Of a DNA stretch of 64,000 nt, positions 56,027 to 64,000 are shown piece by piece. Both the position numbers and the translations under genes were made by a program. The notes under the pieces are model-generated. The model did no database searches. It was given only the letters and a program-made list of their open reading frames with translations, and was not told the DNA's origin. The DNA comes from Pycnococcus provasolii (Eukaryota > Chlorophyta > Pseudoscourfieldiophyceae > Pseudoscourfieldiales), in the NCBI GenBank assembly GCA_049487715.1, contig CP150574.1, positions 372,001 to 436,000 of the forward strand, given 5' to 3'. Position 1 is the stretch's first letter; the number at the start of each line of letters is the position of its first letter.

Positions 56027-56364
56027 TTTGTTGTTGTTCAAAGGATTCCGGCGTTGCACATCGGCATTCTCCTCATCATTCGCCGTCGCCGCGATCAGCG
56101 GGTGTACGGCTGACCGCGACAAGAACGACGCGAGCGCGACTGGTGATGTGAGTCCAATTCGTGACGACGGCGACGTGTACGAGGTCGAGCCTGAGTGGCT
56201 GTTCTTGTTGTTGTTTTGATTCGAAGAAGGCGGCGTCGCGAGCGGCGTGCGCGTCGTCTGACTCCTTGGCGGTGGCGCCGCCGTGAGGAAGCGACGACGA
56301 CGACGACATCACTCACTCACTACTACTGCTGATAGTCTGATCAATACGTAGTTAAAGGACTCAC

Positions 56365-56415
56365 TCCCCAGTCCCCCCCCTCCCCGCCCCCCTCCCCCGC
56401 CTTGTTCCCCCACGC
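56365..56415. repeat. C-rich low-complexity tract
   Basis: Runs of C separated by single T, G or A (CCCCCCCCTCCCCGCCCCCC type) next to the coiled-coil gene start. The complementary strand is G-rich and could form a quadruplex. Confidence 0.7.
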
Positions 56416-56542
56416 CCGAGGAGGACCGAACTGAGGTGGTGAGGGAGTGGGGTGGAAAAAAACCGGCGCGTGGATGATCTAATCGGTCGGTGGAAATGAT
56501 GGCGCGAATCTTGTGGAGATTTGGACTAGAAAATCGGCCTGC

Positions 56543-56614
56543 CGGGGATTCATAATAGAACCATTTCCCTGGTCGAGGGAGGGGGGTCAGAACTCGGGAT
56601 CCCGGTCGCGCAAG
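56543..56614 (+). promoter_or_regulatory. Upstream palindromic element, coiled-coil gene copy
   Basis: GGGGATTCATAATAGAACC from 56544, GGTCGAG 26 bases on (56571-56577) and CGGGATCCCGGTCGCGCAAG at 56595-56614. It lies about 235 bases from the possible minus-strand start at 56309 and 18 bases before a plus-strand ATG at 56632, so it may serve both directions. Confidence 0.55.
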
Positions 56615-56631
56615 CAACAAACAATCCATCA

Positions 56632-57171
56632 TGGCTCGGGCGACTTCGAAGCGGAGTCGGACGCATTCGGCCTGCTCGACCCCCGCACGCCCGCGGTCGT
56701 GAGCAAGGCGGCCGCCGCGTGGCACGCGGCGGCATGCGCGGCGGGCGCCGACTTGCCGAGGCGGAAGCGCGCGACGCGCTCGAGCGACTGCCTCTCGTGT
56801 GCACATGGCAGGGCGCCGGCGTAGCCTTCTCCTCTCGTTCGGCACGCATCTCGTTCCATAACGGTACGAGTGCAACCCTATTTGATGGGAGCCACGAGGG
56901 GTTGAAGCTCAAAACCCTATTCACTGCTGGGTCTTGGGCGACGTTTTGGGCGCACGGTTATTACGACGAAAAGTCGTCGTAGTTGACGTTGGTGCGCGAT
57001 GGATATGTTGTAAGGGCCTATCCTCCTGGGCGCCGTCCGAACGATAAAGAGCTCCCTCAAGCATATGCCTTGACGCCCGGTCCGCAACCACCACCACCAC
57101 GACGACCACCACCAAAACCGACCACCAACTTCATGACCATCGCCAAGCTTGTTGCTGCGTTGAAGGCCTGA
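56632..57171 (+). pseudogene. Hypothetical gene with two frame shifts and an in-frame TAG
   Basis: After the ATG at 56632, protein-like sequence continues only by shifting frame. GDFEAESDAFGLLDPRTPAV and SKAAAAWHAAACAAGADL are in one frame; AEAEARDALERLPLVCTWQG and SWATFWAHGYYDEKSS are in the next. A TAG (56980-56982) is then followed in the same frame by DGYVVRAYPPGRRPNDKELP, a Pro-rich stretch and NFMTIAKLVAALKA, ending at 57171. No family is recognised. It may be a decayed gene, a gene with unrecognised small introns, or an assembly-error victim. Confidence 0.4.
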
Positions 57172-57618
57172 AGGGGAAAAGAAAGCGCGTCGCTGACTCC
57201 CGTCGAGACCGAAACCCCAAACCCCACCCCTAAAAAGCCCTCCGAAAAGGAAAGAACAGGGAAGGGAAAGGACGGATGACGGAAGGATGACAGAGCCTGG
57301 CCAAACGATTCCCCGGGCATCCAGATACTGCCTTCGACCTTCGGTGTATCCCCCAAAAAAAGTTAAAACGGGACCTCAGAACCGCGTCTCCGGTACAGGT
57401 ACCCCGTTCAGGTTCCGCCCTTCGAAGCACCCCCGAGCACGTGCACGTTCTCATTGTATTTCTCTTCGCCGCATCCCGGGTTCATTCTCACGTCCGCTCT
57501 CCGCGAGCATCCTTGTTGTGCTTGTCTTGTTGAGCCTCCTTAAGTTTAGTATATTCTTATCACACTCACTCAGTTGTCAGTCTGTTTCTTGTCGTCTGAG
57601 CTCATACATACCTGCCTG
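57172..57618. other. Upstream region of the MAPKKK gene
   Basis: No gene. On the minus strand GGGGATACACCGAAGG (start of a diverged box 1, + coordinates 57338-57353) and TGCCCGGGGAATCG near 57308-57322 resemble the upstream element, about 266 to 310 bases before the ATG. 57490-57580 is T-rich. Confidence 0.4.
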
Positions 57619-60609
57619 ATGAGTCCTCTGTTCCGGGGATGGCACCGTCGTTCGTCGTCAAGTGAGCGCAATGGTCAGGATGCGGGTGAGGAGAATAGTC
57701 GGGATTCGGGTGCCGCTGGTGGTGGTGTACCTGCTAGTGGTGGTGAGGCTCAGCATCACCAATCTCTGCATCAAGGCGCGTCGTCTTTGGGACTGGGACT
57801 CACGCACGCCCCTGTCGTGTCGTCGCCGTCACAGCCGCCTTTGTCGCCACCTGACTATGGATACACGGAAATTGGGGGCGCAGGCACAGCCGCGACAACA
57901 GTGCACAACCACCACCACCACGCCGCCGCCGCCGCCGACCCGGAAACCACGGGATCGTGGCTCAGCCCACAGCACGTTAGCACGGCACACGCTATGCAGC
58001 CGCCGCCGCCGTATCACGCGCACATGATGCCGCACCAAGTCGGCGCACACCCCACGCCCGGGTACTACGCACAAGGGACGCCGCAGCCCAGAGAGACGTC
58101 GTCTCTCGCCGCGTCGGACCTGTGGGCGGCACAGCAGGCGGAAGAAGACGACGTCAGGCTGGCCATCGCACTGTCGACTTCAGAAGAGGAGGCAAGACGA
58201 GGGTCGCACGGGAGCGCAACCACCAACCACGCAGCAACCAACCAGCAGTCGGAAAGCGAAATGATAGCGCTCGCGAAAAGCGCAAGCCTTGCCGAATACT
58301 ACCTGCACGGAAACCAGCGACCAGTCACGCCAGGACCTCGAGGCTCCTCCTCCTCCGCCACCAACACCACGAGTAGTGGAATAGGCTCGCAGGTGATGTT
58401 CGCCATGGGAGGGGTGGGCGCGCACGCACCCACACCCGTCGTCGCGGAGGCGGCGCGCACGCTCAGCGTCAGCTTCTGGGACACGTGCAGCCTCGACTAC
58501 CACGACTCTATCGTCGACGGCTTCTACTGCATCTACCAGGACAGCGTCGCCGCAAACCTCTCCGAGAGCTCGAGGCTGCCATCCCGCGAGGCGTCGTTCC
58601 AGCCCGGGTGCCTCGAGACGAGGACGTGCGACAGCCTCGTCGTCGACACGGCGTCAGACAGCGAGCTCAAGGCTCTTCTCGAGGAGGCGCTCGTGAGAAG
58701 CCGCAAGGTGTTCAAGCACGAGCCTGCGACGAGCTTCGCGGTGAACATTGCGCACCTCGTCGCAGACTTTTTCGGGGGCGCCGTCTCAGACGCCGCGGCG
58801 GAGGAGGAACTCGTCGAGCTGTACGGCGCGGTGGCGGTGGCGCGGAGGGAAGATGCGGGCGTCGCGTCGGGCATGCCCACGCCGCTGTGCCTAACAAAGG
58901 GATGCGGGCTGCGAAGGCATCGTGCGCTGCTCTTCAAGAGCCTGTGCGACGCGGCGCGCGTCGACAAGCTGCGCGCGCTGCACGAGGCGGCGCAGTCGTC
59001 GCGTGGAAGTGCTGGCTCGGACACCCGCGGGCACGGATCCATGTCGGGCAACGCCGGTGGTCGCGAGGTGCTCGAAGTGGCGCTCGTCTCAAGCAAGCAG
59101 TACTGCCGCAGCGACATGGACGCCATGTGCGCGGTGCGCGTGGTGGACGGCCTCACGGGCATGGAGGTGACAACGGAAAAGACGGACGAAGAGTACGCGC
59201 TCGTTGACCTGATGTTCGACGTTGGAGCGCTCATACCGTCAACCGACGTGACGACGCGCCGTCGCGCGGGACTCGTCGCGCCCTCTGCGAGCGAGGTGGG
59301 CGACGACACGTCGTCGACGACGCCGTCGGGCGTGACCACCCCCAACGGCAAGAATGTGCAAGATGCAAGCCCGATGGGTGCCGGGACGCCTGGGACTGAT
59401 GCCAGCTACGGGGCGCCGCTCTCGAGCCGCTGGCGCATCGACAGCGGGGAAATTGAACTGCAGGAGCGCATTGGCATGGGAAGCTTCGGCGAGGTATCGC
59501 GAGGCCTGTGGTGCGGCACTGAGGTGGCTGTGAAGCGGCTGCTCGACCAGGGGAACATGGGAGAGGGTGTGCGCGAATTTGAGCACGAAGCGAGCCTGAT
59601 GGCGGGCCTGCGCCACCCCAACGTGTGCCTCTTCCTCGGCGCGGTGATTTCGGCTGGCGAGTTTAGCATCGTCACGGAATTTCTCAGCCGAGGGAGCCTG
59701 TATCGGTTGCTGCACCGTGCATCCGCCACCGCGCCGCCCATCGACCTTAGACGGCGTATGCGAATGGCAGCGGATGTCTGCCGCGGCATGCGCTATCTGC
59801 ACGGCCTCACCCCGCCGCTCGTTCACCGAGACCTCAAGAGCCCAAATCTTCTTGTTGATCGCGCGTGGTGCGTGAAGGTGAGCGACTTTGGCCTGTCGCG
59901 CCTCAAGGCGCGCACGTACCTCACGTCAAAGACGTGTGCCGGCACACCAGAGTGGATGGCGCCGGAGGTGCTCCGAGACGAGCCGACGGACGAGAAGGTG
60001 GACGTCTTCTCGTACGGTGTCGTGGTCTGGGAACTGTTGACGCTGCAGGAGCCTTGGAAGAAGGAGGGTCTAAATCAGGCGCAGGTGGTTGGCGCGGTTG
60101 GTTTCCAAGGGCGCCGCCTCAGCCTCGACCACCCTATTCTCGAGCCGCAGGAAAGCGAATTGATTGAGAGCTGCTGGGGGACGAGCTCGGTGTCACGCCC
60201 GACGTTTGCAGAAATTGCGCACACGCTTAAATCTCTGCTTCGAGACGTCGACCTGCGTGTTGCCGCGGGGACTGACAACAGCGCTCGCGTGCTTGCCGAG
60301 AGGCGGCGGCTTGAGCAGCAGCAGCAGCAGCAGGAGGCGGGGGCGGCTGTGCCCCTACCGCCCGTCAACGTCGTCGCTGCTGCGCCCGTACCTCCAGTCA
60401 GAGCCGCTCCTGCTGACCCTCTTGCTGAGGTTGCCGCGGAAGCCTTCGCGGAGGCGGCGTCGCCGAAGGCGGACAACACGTCGCCTGCTGATGCTTCAGG
60501 TGTCGGTTTGAGCACACCGAGCGCAAGCGCGACAGCATCAGCATCAGCAGTAGCCCCAACAGCTCCCGCAACCACAGTTCCGAAGTCTCAACTTCTCGTG
60601 CCTGACTGA
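57619..60609 (+). CDS. Raf-like MAPKKK of the CTR1/EDR1 type
   Basis: 996 residues from the ATG at 57619. The N-terminal third is His/Pro/Ser-rich and contains [20 protein letters not shown], the LxxALxxS motif (ubiquitin-interacting-motif-like) typical before EDR1 domains. The EDR1/CTR1 domain (about 285-545) includes [32 protein letters not shown] and [20 protein letters not shown]. The kinase domain (about 612-890) has [20 protein letters not shown], then [12 protein letters not shown] (about 735), DFG (about 755), and [15 protein letters not shown]. Catalytic residues are intact. In plants this family acts in ethylene, defence and osmotic signalling. The C-terminus is Ala/Pro-rich. Confidence 0.93.
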   Translation: MSPLFRGWHRRSSSSERNGQDAGEENSRDSGAAGGGVPASGGEAQHHQSLHQGASSLGLGLTHAPVVSSPSQPPLSPPDYGYTEIGGAGTAATTVHNHHHHAAAAADPETTGSWLSPQHVSTAHAMQPPPPYHAHMMPHQVGAHPTPGYYAQGTPQPRETSSLAASDLWAAQQAEEDDVRLAIALSTSEEEARRGSHGSATTNHAATNQQSESEMIALAKSASLAEYYLHGNQRPVTPGPRGSSSSATNTTSSGIGSQVMFAMGGVGAHAPTPVVAEAARTLSVSFWDTCSLDYHDSIVDGFYCIYQDSVAANLSESSRLPSREASFQPGCLETRTCDSLVVDTASDSELKALLEEALVRSRKVFKHEPATSFAVNIAHLVADFFGGAVSDAAAEEELVELYGAVAVARREDAGVASGMPTPLCLTKGCGLRRHRALLFKSLCDAARVDKLRALHEAAQSSRGSAGSDTRGHGSMSGNAGGREVLEVALVSSKQYCRSDMDAMCAVRVVDGLTGMEVTTEKTDEEYALVDLMFDVGALIPSTDVTTRRRAGLVAPSASEVGDDTSSTTPSGVTTPNGKNVQDASPMGAGTPGTDASYGAPLSSRWRIDSGEIELQERIGMGSFGEVSRGLWCGTEVAVKRLLDQGNMGEGVREFEHEASLMAGLRHPNVCLFLGAVISAGEFSIVTEFLSRGSLYRLLHRASATAPPIDLRRRMRMAADVCRGMRYLHGLTPPLVHRDLKSPNLLVDRAWCVKVSDFGLSRLKARTYLTSKTCAGTPEWMAPEVLRDEPTDEKVDVFSYGVVVWELLTLQEPWKKEGLNQAQVVGAVGFQGRRLSLDHPILEPQESELIESCWGTSSVSRPTFAEIAHTLKSLLRDVDLRVAAGTDNSARVLAERRRLEQQQQQQEAGAAVPLPPVNVVAAAPVPPVRAAPADPLAEVAAEAFAEAASPKADNTSPADASGVGLSTPSASATASASAVAPTAPATTVPKSQLLVPD

Positions 60610-60627
60610 CTGACTGACTGACTGACT
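60603..60627. repeat. (GACT)n microsatellite
   Basis: About six tandem TGAC units overlap the MAPKKK stop codon (GCCTGACTGACTGAC). They supply TGA in several frames. Confidence 0.85.
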
Positions 60628-60942
60628 TCCCACCTCTCTCTACGAAGGAAACCAAGGTCCTCAGGGCCTTACCTTAAGTCTTGTAAATTTCTCTCCCTAA
60701 TAATGGATGAAGAACTTCACTCCATAAAATCTGTCTTTTTAATCCCCTGACTTTGCTGAACGCGTGACAGCCTGCCTGAGAACCTGAACGGAGCTGTCCC
60801 TGTGGTTTTCTTTTTTTTTCGGCGTTCGTTTCCTTCAGGGTTTCCTTCCCCCGTCCCCTAAGTGCCCTAACCCCGATCTCATCGTCGCGCCGCCGCCACC
60901 CGGTCCCTGGTTTTCCCCCAGAGGACGCGATTCACTTTCATC
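60610..60942. other. Short interval between MAPKKK and PPAN
   Basis: No gene and no clear copy of the palindromic element. A T run lies near 60810-60820 and C-rich sequence just before the PPAN ATG. Confidence 0.5.
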
Positions 60943-62148
60943 ATGGCGCGCACCCGTCGTCGCAAGAAGCGCACGCATTTGAGTGATGGCGATGGCGGTC
61001 GCTCTACGTCGTCGAAGAACTTGTCCTCTACCTCTGCCTCTGCCTCCTCCTCTCGTGAGAGGAAGGTTCCCACTTCGCTCGTCGCTCTCCGAGGTCCTCT
61101 CGCGCACTCCCTCCTGCCTGAACTGTCGGAGGACCTGAAGAAGATGCTCTTACCGCACACGCTTTCTAATCTGCGCACGCGTCGGTCGAATACCCTCAAA
61201 GATTTCGTGCAGGTTACTGGGCCGCTGGGAGTCTCGCACATGGTCTTATTGTCAGCGACGTCAGCCGCGTCGTACATGCGAATCGCGCGCACGCCGCACG
61301 GACCGACGGTGACGTTCAAGATTGAGTCGTACGCACTCACGCGTGATGTCGTATCGGTTCAGCGCCGTCCGCGCGCACCCTCGCACGCATTCACGCACCC
61401 GCCGCTCGTCGTGCTGCACGGCTTCAAGACGAAACCCGAAGACGAAGATGGAGAGGCGGTCAGCCTTGCGAGCGTCACGTTACAAAACATGTTCCCCGCC
61501 ATCGACGTGCGAAGCGCGAGACTGCACGAGTGTAGGCGCGTTCTGTGCTGCTCGTATGACAGGGAAACGAAACGCATTCAGCTGCGACACTACGCCATCA
61601 CGTGCAAACCCGTCGGCGCGTCCAAAGCCATCTCCAACTTTTTAGGCAAGGATGCCGGCGGCGCCGGAGACGGGAAGCTTCCCGACCTCAGCAAGTACGG
61701 CGACGTCAGCGAGGCTGTTGCGGGCGTGTTTGGCGGGTACGGCAGCGAGAGTGAGGCTGACGAGGATGCGCGCGTCATTCTCCCGCAGGACTACCCGGAC
61801 GACGCGACGTCGTCCGCGCGTCGTATGGCGGGCAAGGCTGGGTACAACCGCCGCGGCGAGCAGAGCGCTGTCAAGGTGCACGAGCTTGGCCCGCGCCTGG
61901 AGATGAGCATTATGAAGGTGGAGGAGGGTGTATGCAGCGGCACGGTGCTTTTCCACCAGTACATCAGCAAGACGGAGGAGGAGGCTCAGGAGCTCGAGGA
62001 GCGCAAGATGGCGGCGTCGGAGCTCAAGGCGCAGCGCAAAGCAGAGCAGGAGGCGAACGTCGCCGCGAAACAGGCTGCGCGCGACGCGAAGAAGCGCGAG
62101 AAGGCTGCACGAAGAAGCGGCGGCAGCGGCGGCGGCGGAGGAGGCTGA
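60943..62148 (+). CDS. PPAN: Peter Pan/SSF1-like Brix-domain ribosome biogenesis factor
   Basis: 401 residues. Acts in 60S subunit assembly (27S pre-rRNA processing) in the nucleolus. A basic, Ser-rich N-terminus is followed by the Brix domain (about 40-310): PTSLVALRGPLAHSLLPELS with EDLKKMLLP, RRSNTLKDFVQVTGPLGVSH, TPHGPTVTFKIESYALTRDV, PPLVVLHGF, LQNMFPAIDVRSARLHECRR with VLC, and a C-terminal ELGPRLEMSIMKVEEGVCSG. The tail is a charged helix, then poly-Gly. Motif order and length agree with PPAN/SSF1. No intron. Confidence 0.95.
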   Translation: MARTRRRKKRTHLSDGDGGRSTSSKNLSSTSASASSSRERKVPTSLVALRGPLAHSLLPELSEDLKKMLLPHTLSNLRTRRSNTLKDFVQVTGPLGVSHMVLLSATSAASYMRIARTPHGPTVTFKIESYALTRDVVSVQRRPRAPSHAFTHPPLVVLHGFKTKPEDEDGEAVSLASVTLQNMFPAIDVRSARLHECRRVLCCSYDRETKRIQLRHYAITCKPVGASKAISNFLGKDAGGAGDGKLPDLSKYGDVSEAVAGVFGGYGSESEADEDARVILPQDYPDDATSSARRMAGKAGYNRRGEQSAVKVHELGPRLEMSIMKVEEGVCSGTVLFHQYISKTEEEAQELEERKMAASELKAQRKAEQEANVAAKQAARDAKKREKAARRSGGSGGGGGG

Positions 62149-62161
62149 TCATTAAGATTGC

Positions 62162-62365
62162 TCATTCAGTAATGGAATGTACTTTGCTTTGTCCAGCGGT
62201 CGTCCATTCACACCATTCAGCCCATTTCATGGCGCCACTCAGCAGCGCGTTTTTGTACATGGCGCTGGTGATTTCGAAGGGAAGGTAACCTTGATCGCGT
62301 CGGTTTTCGCTGGCGTCCGGCGTGAGAGCTGCCCCGAAGCTTGCGCTTGTTGTCGTTGTTGCCAT
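62162..62365 (-). CDS. Small hypothetical protein, 67 aa
   Basis: ATG at 62363-62365. MATTTTSASFGAALTPDASE followed by LPFEITSAMYKNALLSGAMK and WAEWCEW reads like a real globular peptide with several aromatic residues. It converges on PPAN, 13 bases between stops. It may be a short gene or the last exon of one lying upstream. No family recognised. Confidence 0.4.
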   Translation of the reverse strand: MATTTTSASFGAALTPDASENRRDQGYLPFEITSAMYKNALLSGAMKWAEWCEWTTAGQSKVHSITE

Positions 62366-62934
62366 AAAGGTTAACACGACGACTGAAGACTGAAGAGTCA
62401 CATTTCGTAGTACCACTTACTGTACCGTGGTAGAGTGTACAGTAGAGCATGGTATATACCGCTGTACTAATATCTGGCGTCCAGTACAGCGCCTTGCATC
62501 CGATCAAAAGCCGTGCTGGAACCTAGCGAGCTTTTACGTAGAGGTTTTGTTGTCTCCCTCTACTGTACCACTACCACTTGTACTACGAGAATGCCCGACC
62601 GTACCCGTACAGTACAGTATGTACGTGGACTCGTCGCATCAGTATCCCTCGCGGGTAGGAAGTACTACCCACAAGGCCACAATTGCCTGACCGACCGCCT
62701 GAGTTCGCGATCAACGCCGATTAACTCGGAAAGCCGCTCTCAATCAGCTCTCTTCATCCCGGTGGGTGATTGACTGATTGGAGAAGTGAGAGAAATGCGC
62801 CTTGCAAGTTAAGTGGCATCGCCGAGCTGAATTCACGTAGTTCGCGGGTCACGTCTCCTCTCCAAACACACCAAACCCCTGATTTGTCAGGCCGCGTCTC
62901 TGAGAGGGAAAGATTCTGGATCAAACTTCTGTTC
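62366..62934. other. Intergenic region rich in GTAC palindromes
   Basis: No supported gene. TGTAC/GTACA motifs recur at least a dozen times between 62405 and 62670 (for example CCGTACAGTACAGTATGTAC near 62608-62630). Confidence 0.5.
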
Positions 62935-64000
62935 ATGTCCTTGACGCTCCGCATGGTGCGTTGGATGCTCGTTGTGGCCATCACCGTTTATCTGTGCCTT
63001 GTGCTCGTTGTGGGGGCCATGGCTGAGGTCGCCGTCGCGTCGAGCTCTCTTGGAGGCGCGGTGGCCTCAAGGGACCCAGTGCCCAGGGAAACCTCGGCCG
63101 AACCGCCCGCGCTCGCGGCCGCGCTCAAGGCGGCGTCCAAAGCGGCGTTCGCCGTCTCCACAGGGAAACCAGCAGCTCGTACCGGAGCCGGGACAGGCAC
63201 GGCAAGAGGAGAAGGAGCCGAAACGAAACCAAACGCGGAAGACGAGTGGTGGCACGCCAACGCAGCGCGCACAGTCAAACTCGGCGCGATCAACGGAACG
63301 ACGCCGACGACGGAACAGGCGCTGCTAACAACAATAAGCTCGTCGAGGTTCGTGCGCGCCGTGGGAGCGCGGAGGGCAGCCTCGACCGCTGCCGTTGGCG
63401 AAGGAGCGACGCTCGTGGGAATGGGTCGCATGGCCGCCGTCGTGGACCTCGACGAAATGGGCGGTGCGGGTGGCGAACACGCGCGATCCGTCACCGTCCA
63501 AGCTGGCATGGTGTACCGCAAGCTGGCAGAACGTCTGCGCCGCAACGGGTGGGCACTCACTTCCACGCCAGCGGACGGATCAGCGACAATCGGAGGTGCA
63601 GTGGCGGTGGCTGAGACCGGCGCACTGCACGCGGTGGCGAGCGCGCGTATCGTCCGCGCAAACGGCGAGTCGCACGTCGTCGCAAGCCCGTCGTGGCGCG
63701 GACACGGCGCCACCACCGACGACCCCAGCCGTAATGAAGCGTGGAACCCGTTCTACGGCAGCGTCGCGGCGCTCGGCGCGAGCGGCGTGATCCTCGAGGT
63801 GACGTTGAGCGTCGAGCCAACGTATGAGGTGATGAGGTGCAGGAAGGCTGCGAGCCAACCGGACCAGTGGAGCAAGCTCCCGCTGGCGGATTCCGTCGCT
63901 CGCGTCGTGCACGAGCGTCACGGCACACGGTCGTTGGTTGCGCTCGAGCGCGTTTCGAGTCGCGGTCGTGAGTCTTTGTGGAGACTCGTGCACGATACCC
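62935..64000 (+). CDS. FAD-linked oxidase (gulonolactone/galactonolactone/alditol oxidase-like), 5' part
   Basis: The frame from the ATG at 62935 is open to the right edge (355 residues). A hydrophobic anchor at residues 9-30 (RWMLVVAITVYLCLVLVVGA) suggests a secretory or organelle membrane location. The PCMH-type FAD-binding domain follows: VRAVGARRAASTAAVGEGAT, then MAAVVDLDE, VTVQAGMVYRKLAERLRRNG, TPADGSATIGGAVAVAETG, and ALGASGVILEVTLSVEP. The position that carries the covalently linked His in animal gulonolactone oxidase (VGAGHS) is Arg-Arg here, so FAD is probably bound non-covalently. The related aldonolactone enzymes make ascorbate, but the C-terminal domain is outside the window and the substrate is undecided. 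Confidence 0.8.
   Translation, partial: MSLTLRMVRWMLVVAITVYLCLVLVVGAMAEVAVASSSLGGAVASRDPVPRETSAEPPALAAALKAASKAAFAVSTGKPAARTGAGTGTARGEGAETKPNAEDEWWHANAARTVKLGAINGTTPTTEQALLTTISSSRFVRAVGARRAASTAAVGEGATLVGMGRMAAVVDLDEMGGAGGEHARSVTVQAGMVYRKLAERLRRNGWALTSTPADGSATIGGAVAVAETGALHAVASARIVRANGESHVVASPSWRGHGATTDDPSRNEAWNPFYGSVAALGASGVILEVTLSVEPTYEVMRCRKAASQPDQWSKLPLADSVARVVHERHGTRSLVALERVSSRGRESLWRLVHDT

Overview
This window is nuclear DNA from a small photosynthetic eukaryote. The genes are protein-coding, lie on both strands, mostly lack introns and sit close together. The few introns I can place are short (46 to 270 nt) and mostly follow GT...AG with GTGAGT/GTAAGT/GTGCGT/GTACGT donors. A Toc75-type plastid import channel with a poly-glycine transit peptide, a plastid lipid-associated (fibrillin) protein and a hydrolase with a bipartite lumen-targeting N-terminus show a plastid. 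None of these begins with an ER signal peptide, which argues for a primary plastid, so my inference is a green alga (prasinophyte-like). I cannot name the species. Interstitial telomere-like repeats are of the TTAGGG type.

Layout. 1-1405 (-): 5' part of TOC75. 1406-4914: a poorer, repeat-bearing stretch with telomere-like arrays, a 9-bp tandem repeat, one orphan ORF and an ankyrin/coiled-coil/RING gene. 4915-14631: COX10 (-), NOP58 (+), a small myristoylation-type protein (-), a 2-oxoglutarate dioxygenase (-), a fatty-acid/sterol hydroxylase (+) and an ubinuclein-like HIRA-complex subunit (-). 15125-21027: a transposase fragment, an alpha/beta hydrolase and a two-exon glycogen/starch phosphorylase. 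21189-28610: UTP11 (-), a large SGNH-type membrane protein (-), a broken coding segment (-) and an MFS transporter (+). 28775-30439 (-): a two-exon indoleamine 2,3-dioxygenase. 31498-36310: PAF1 (+, frameshifted), an unknown four-exon gene (-), a PhyH-type dioxygenase (+) and a fibrillin (-). 37235-46997: a large ABCG transporter (-), an HNH protein (+), the APC/C activator FZR1/CDH1 (-) and fumarylacetoacetase (-). 48342-57171: NAA40 (+), a two-exon beta-lactamase-like protein (+), a second ABCG (-) and several unknown genes with interrupted frames. 57619-64000: a CTR1/EDR1-type MAPKKK (+), PPAN/SSF1 (+), a tiny ORF (-) and the start of an FAD-linked oxidase (+).

The genes are ordinary housekeeping and metabolic functions without operon logic. 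Three (NOP58, UTP11, PPAN) serve ribosome biogenesis, and three (PAF1, ubinuclein, NAA40) serve chromatin and transcription.

The most striking non-coding signal is a dispersed, palindrome-rich element lying about 50 to 270 bp upstream of many start codons. Its G-rich strand is opposite the coding strand. The boxes are a GGGGATYCRTCG-type box, a GGTCG box 26-27 nt further on in four copies, and a GGGATCCCGSTCG-type box 51-70 nt further on. It looks like an undescribed promoter architecture or a promoter-targeting repeat family.

Several otherwise convincing proteins are interrupted by one- or two-base shifts or in-frame stops. This may be assembly error, decay or unrecognised introns.
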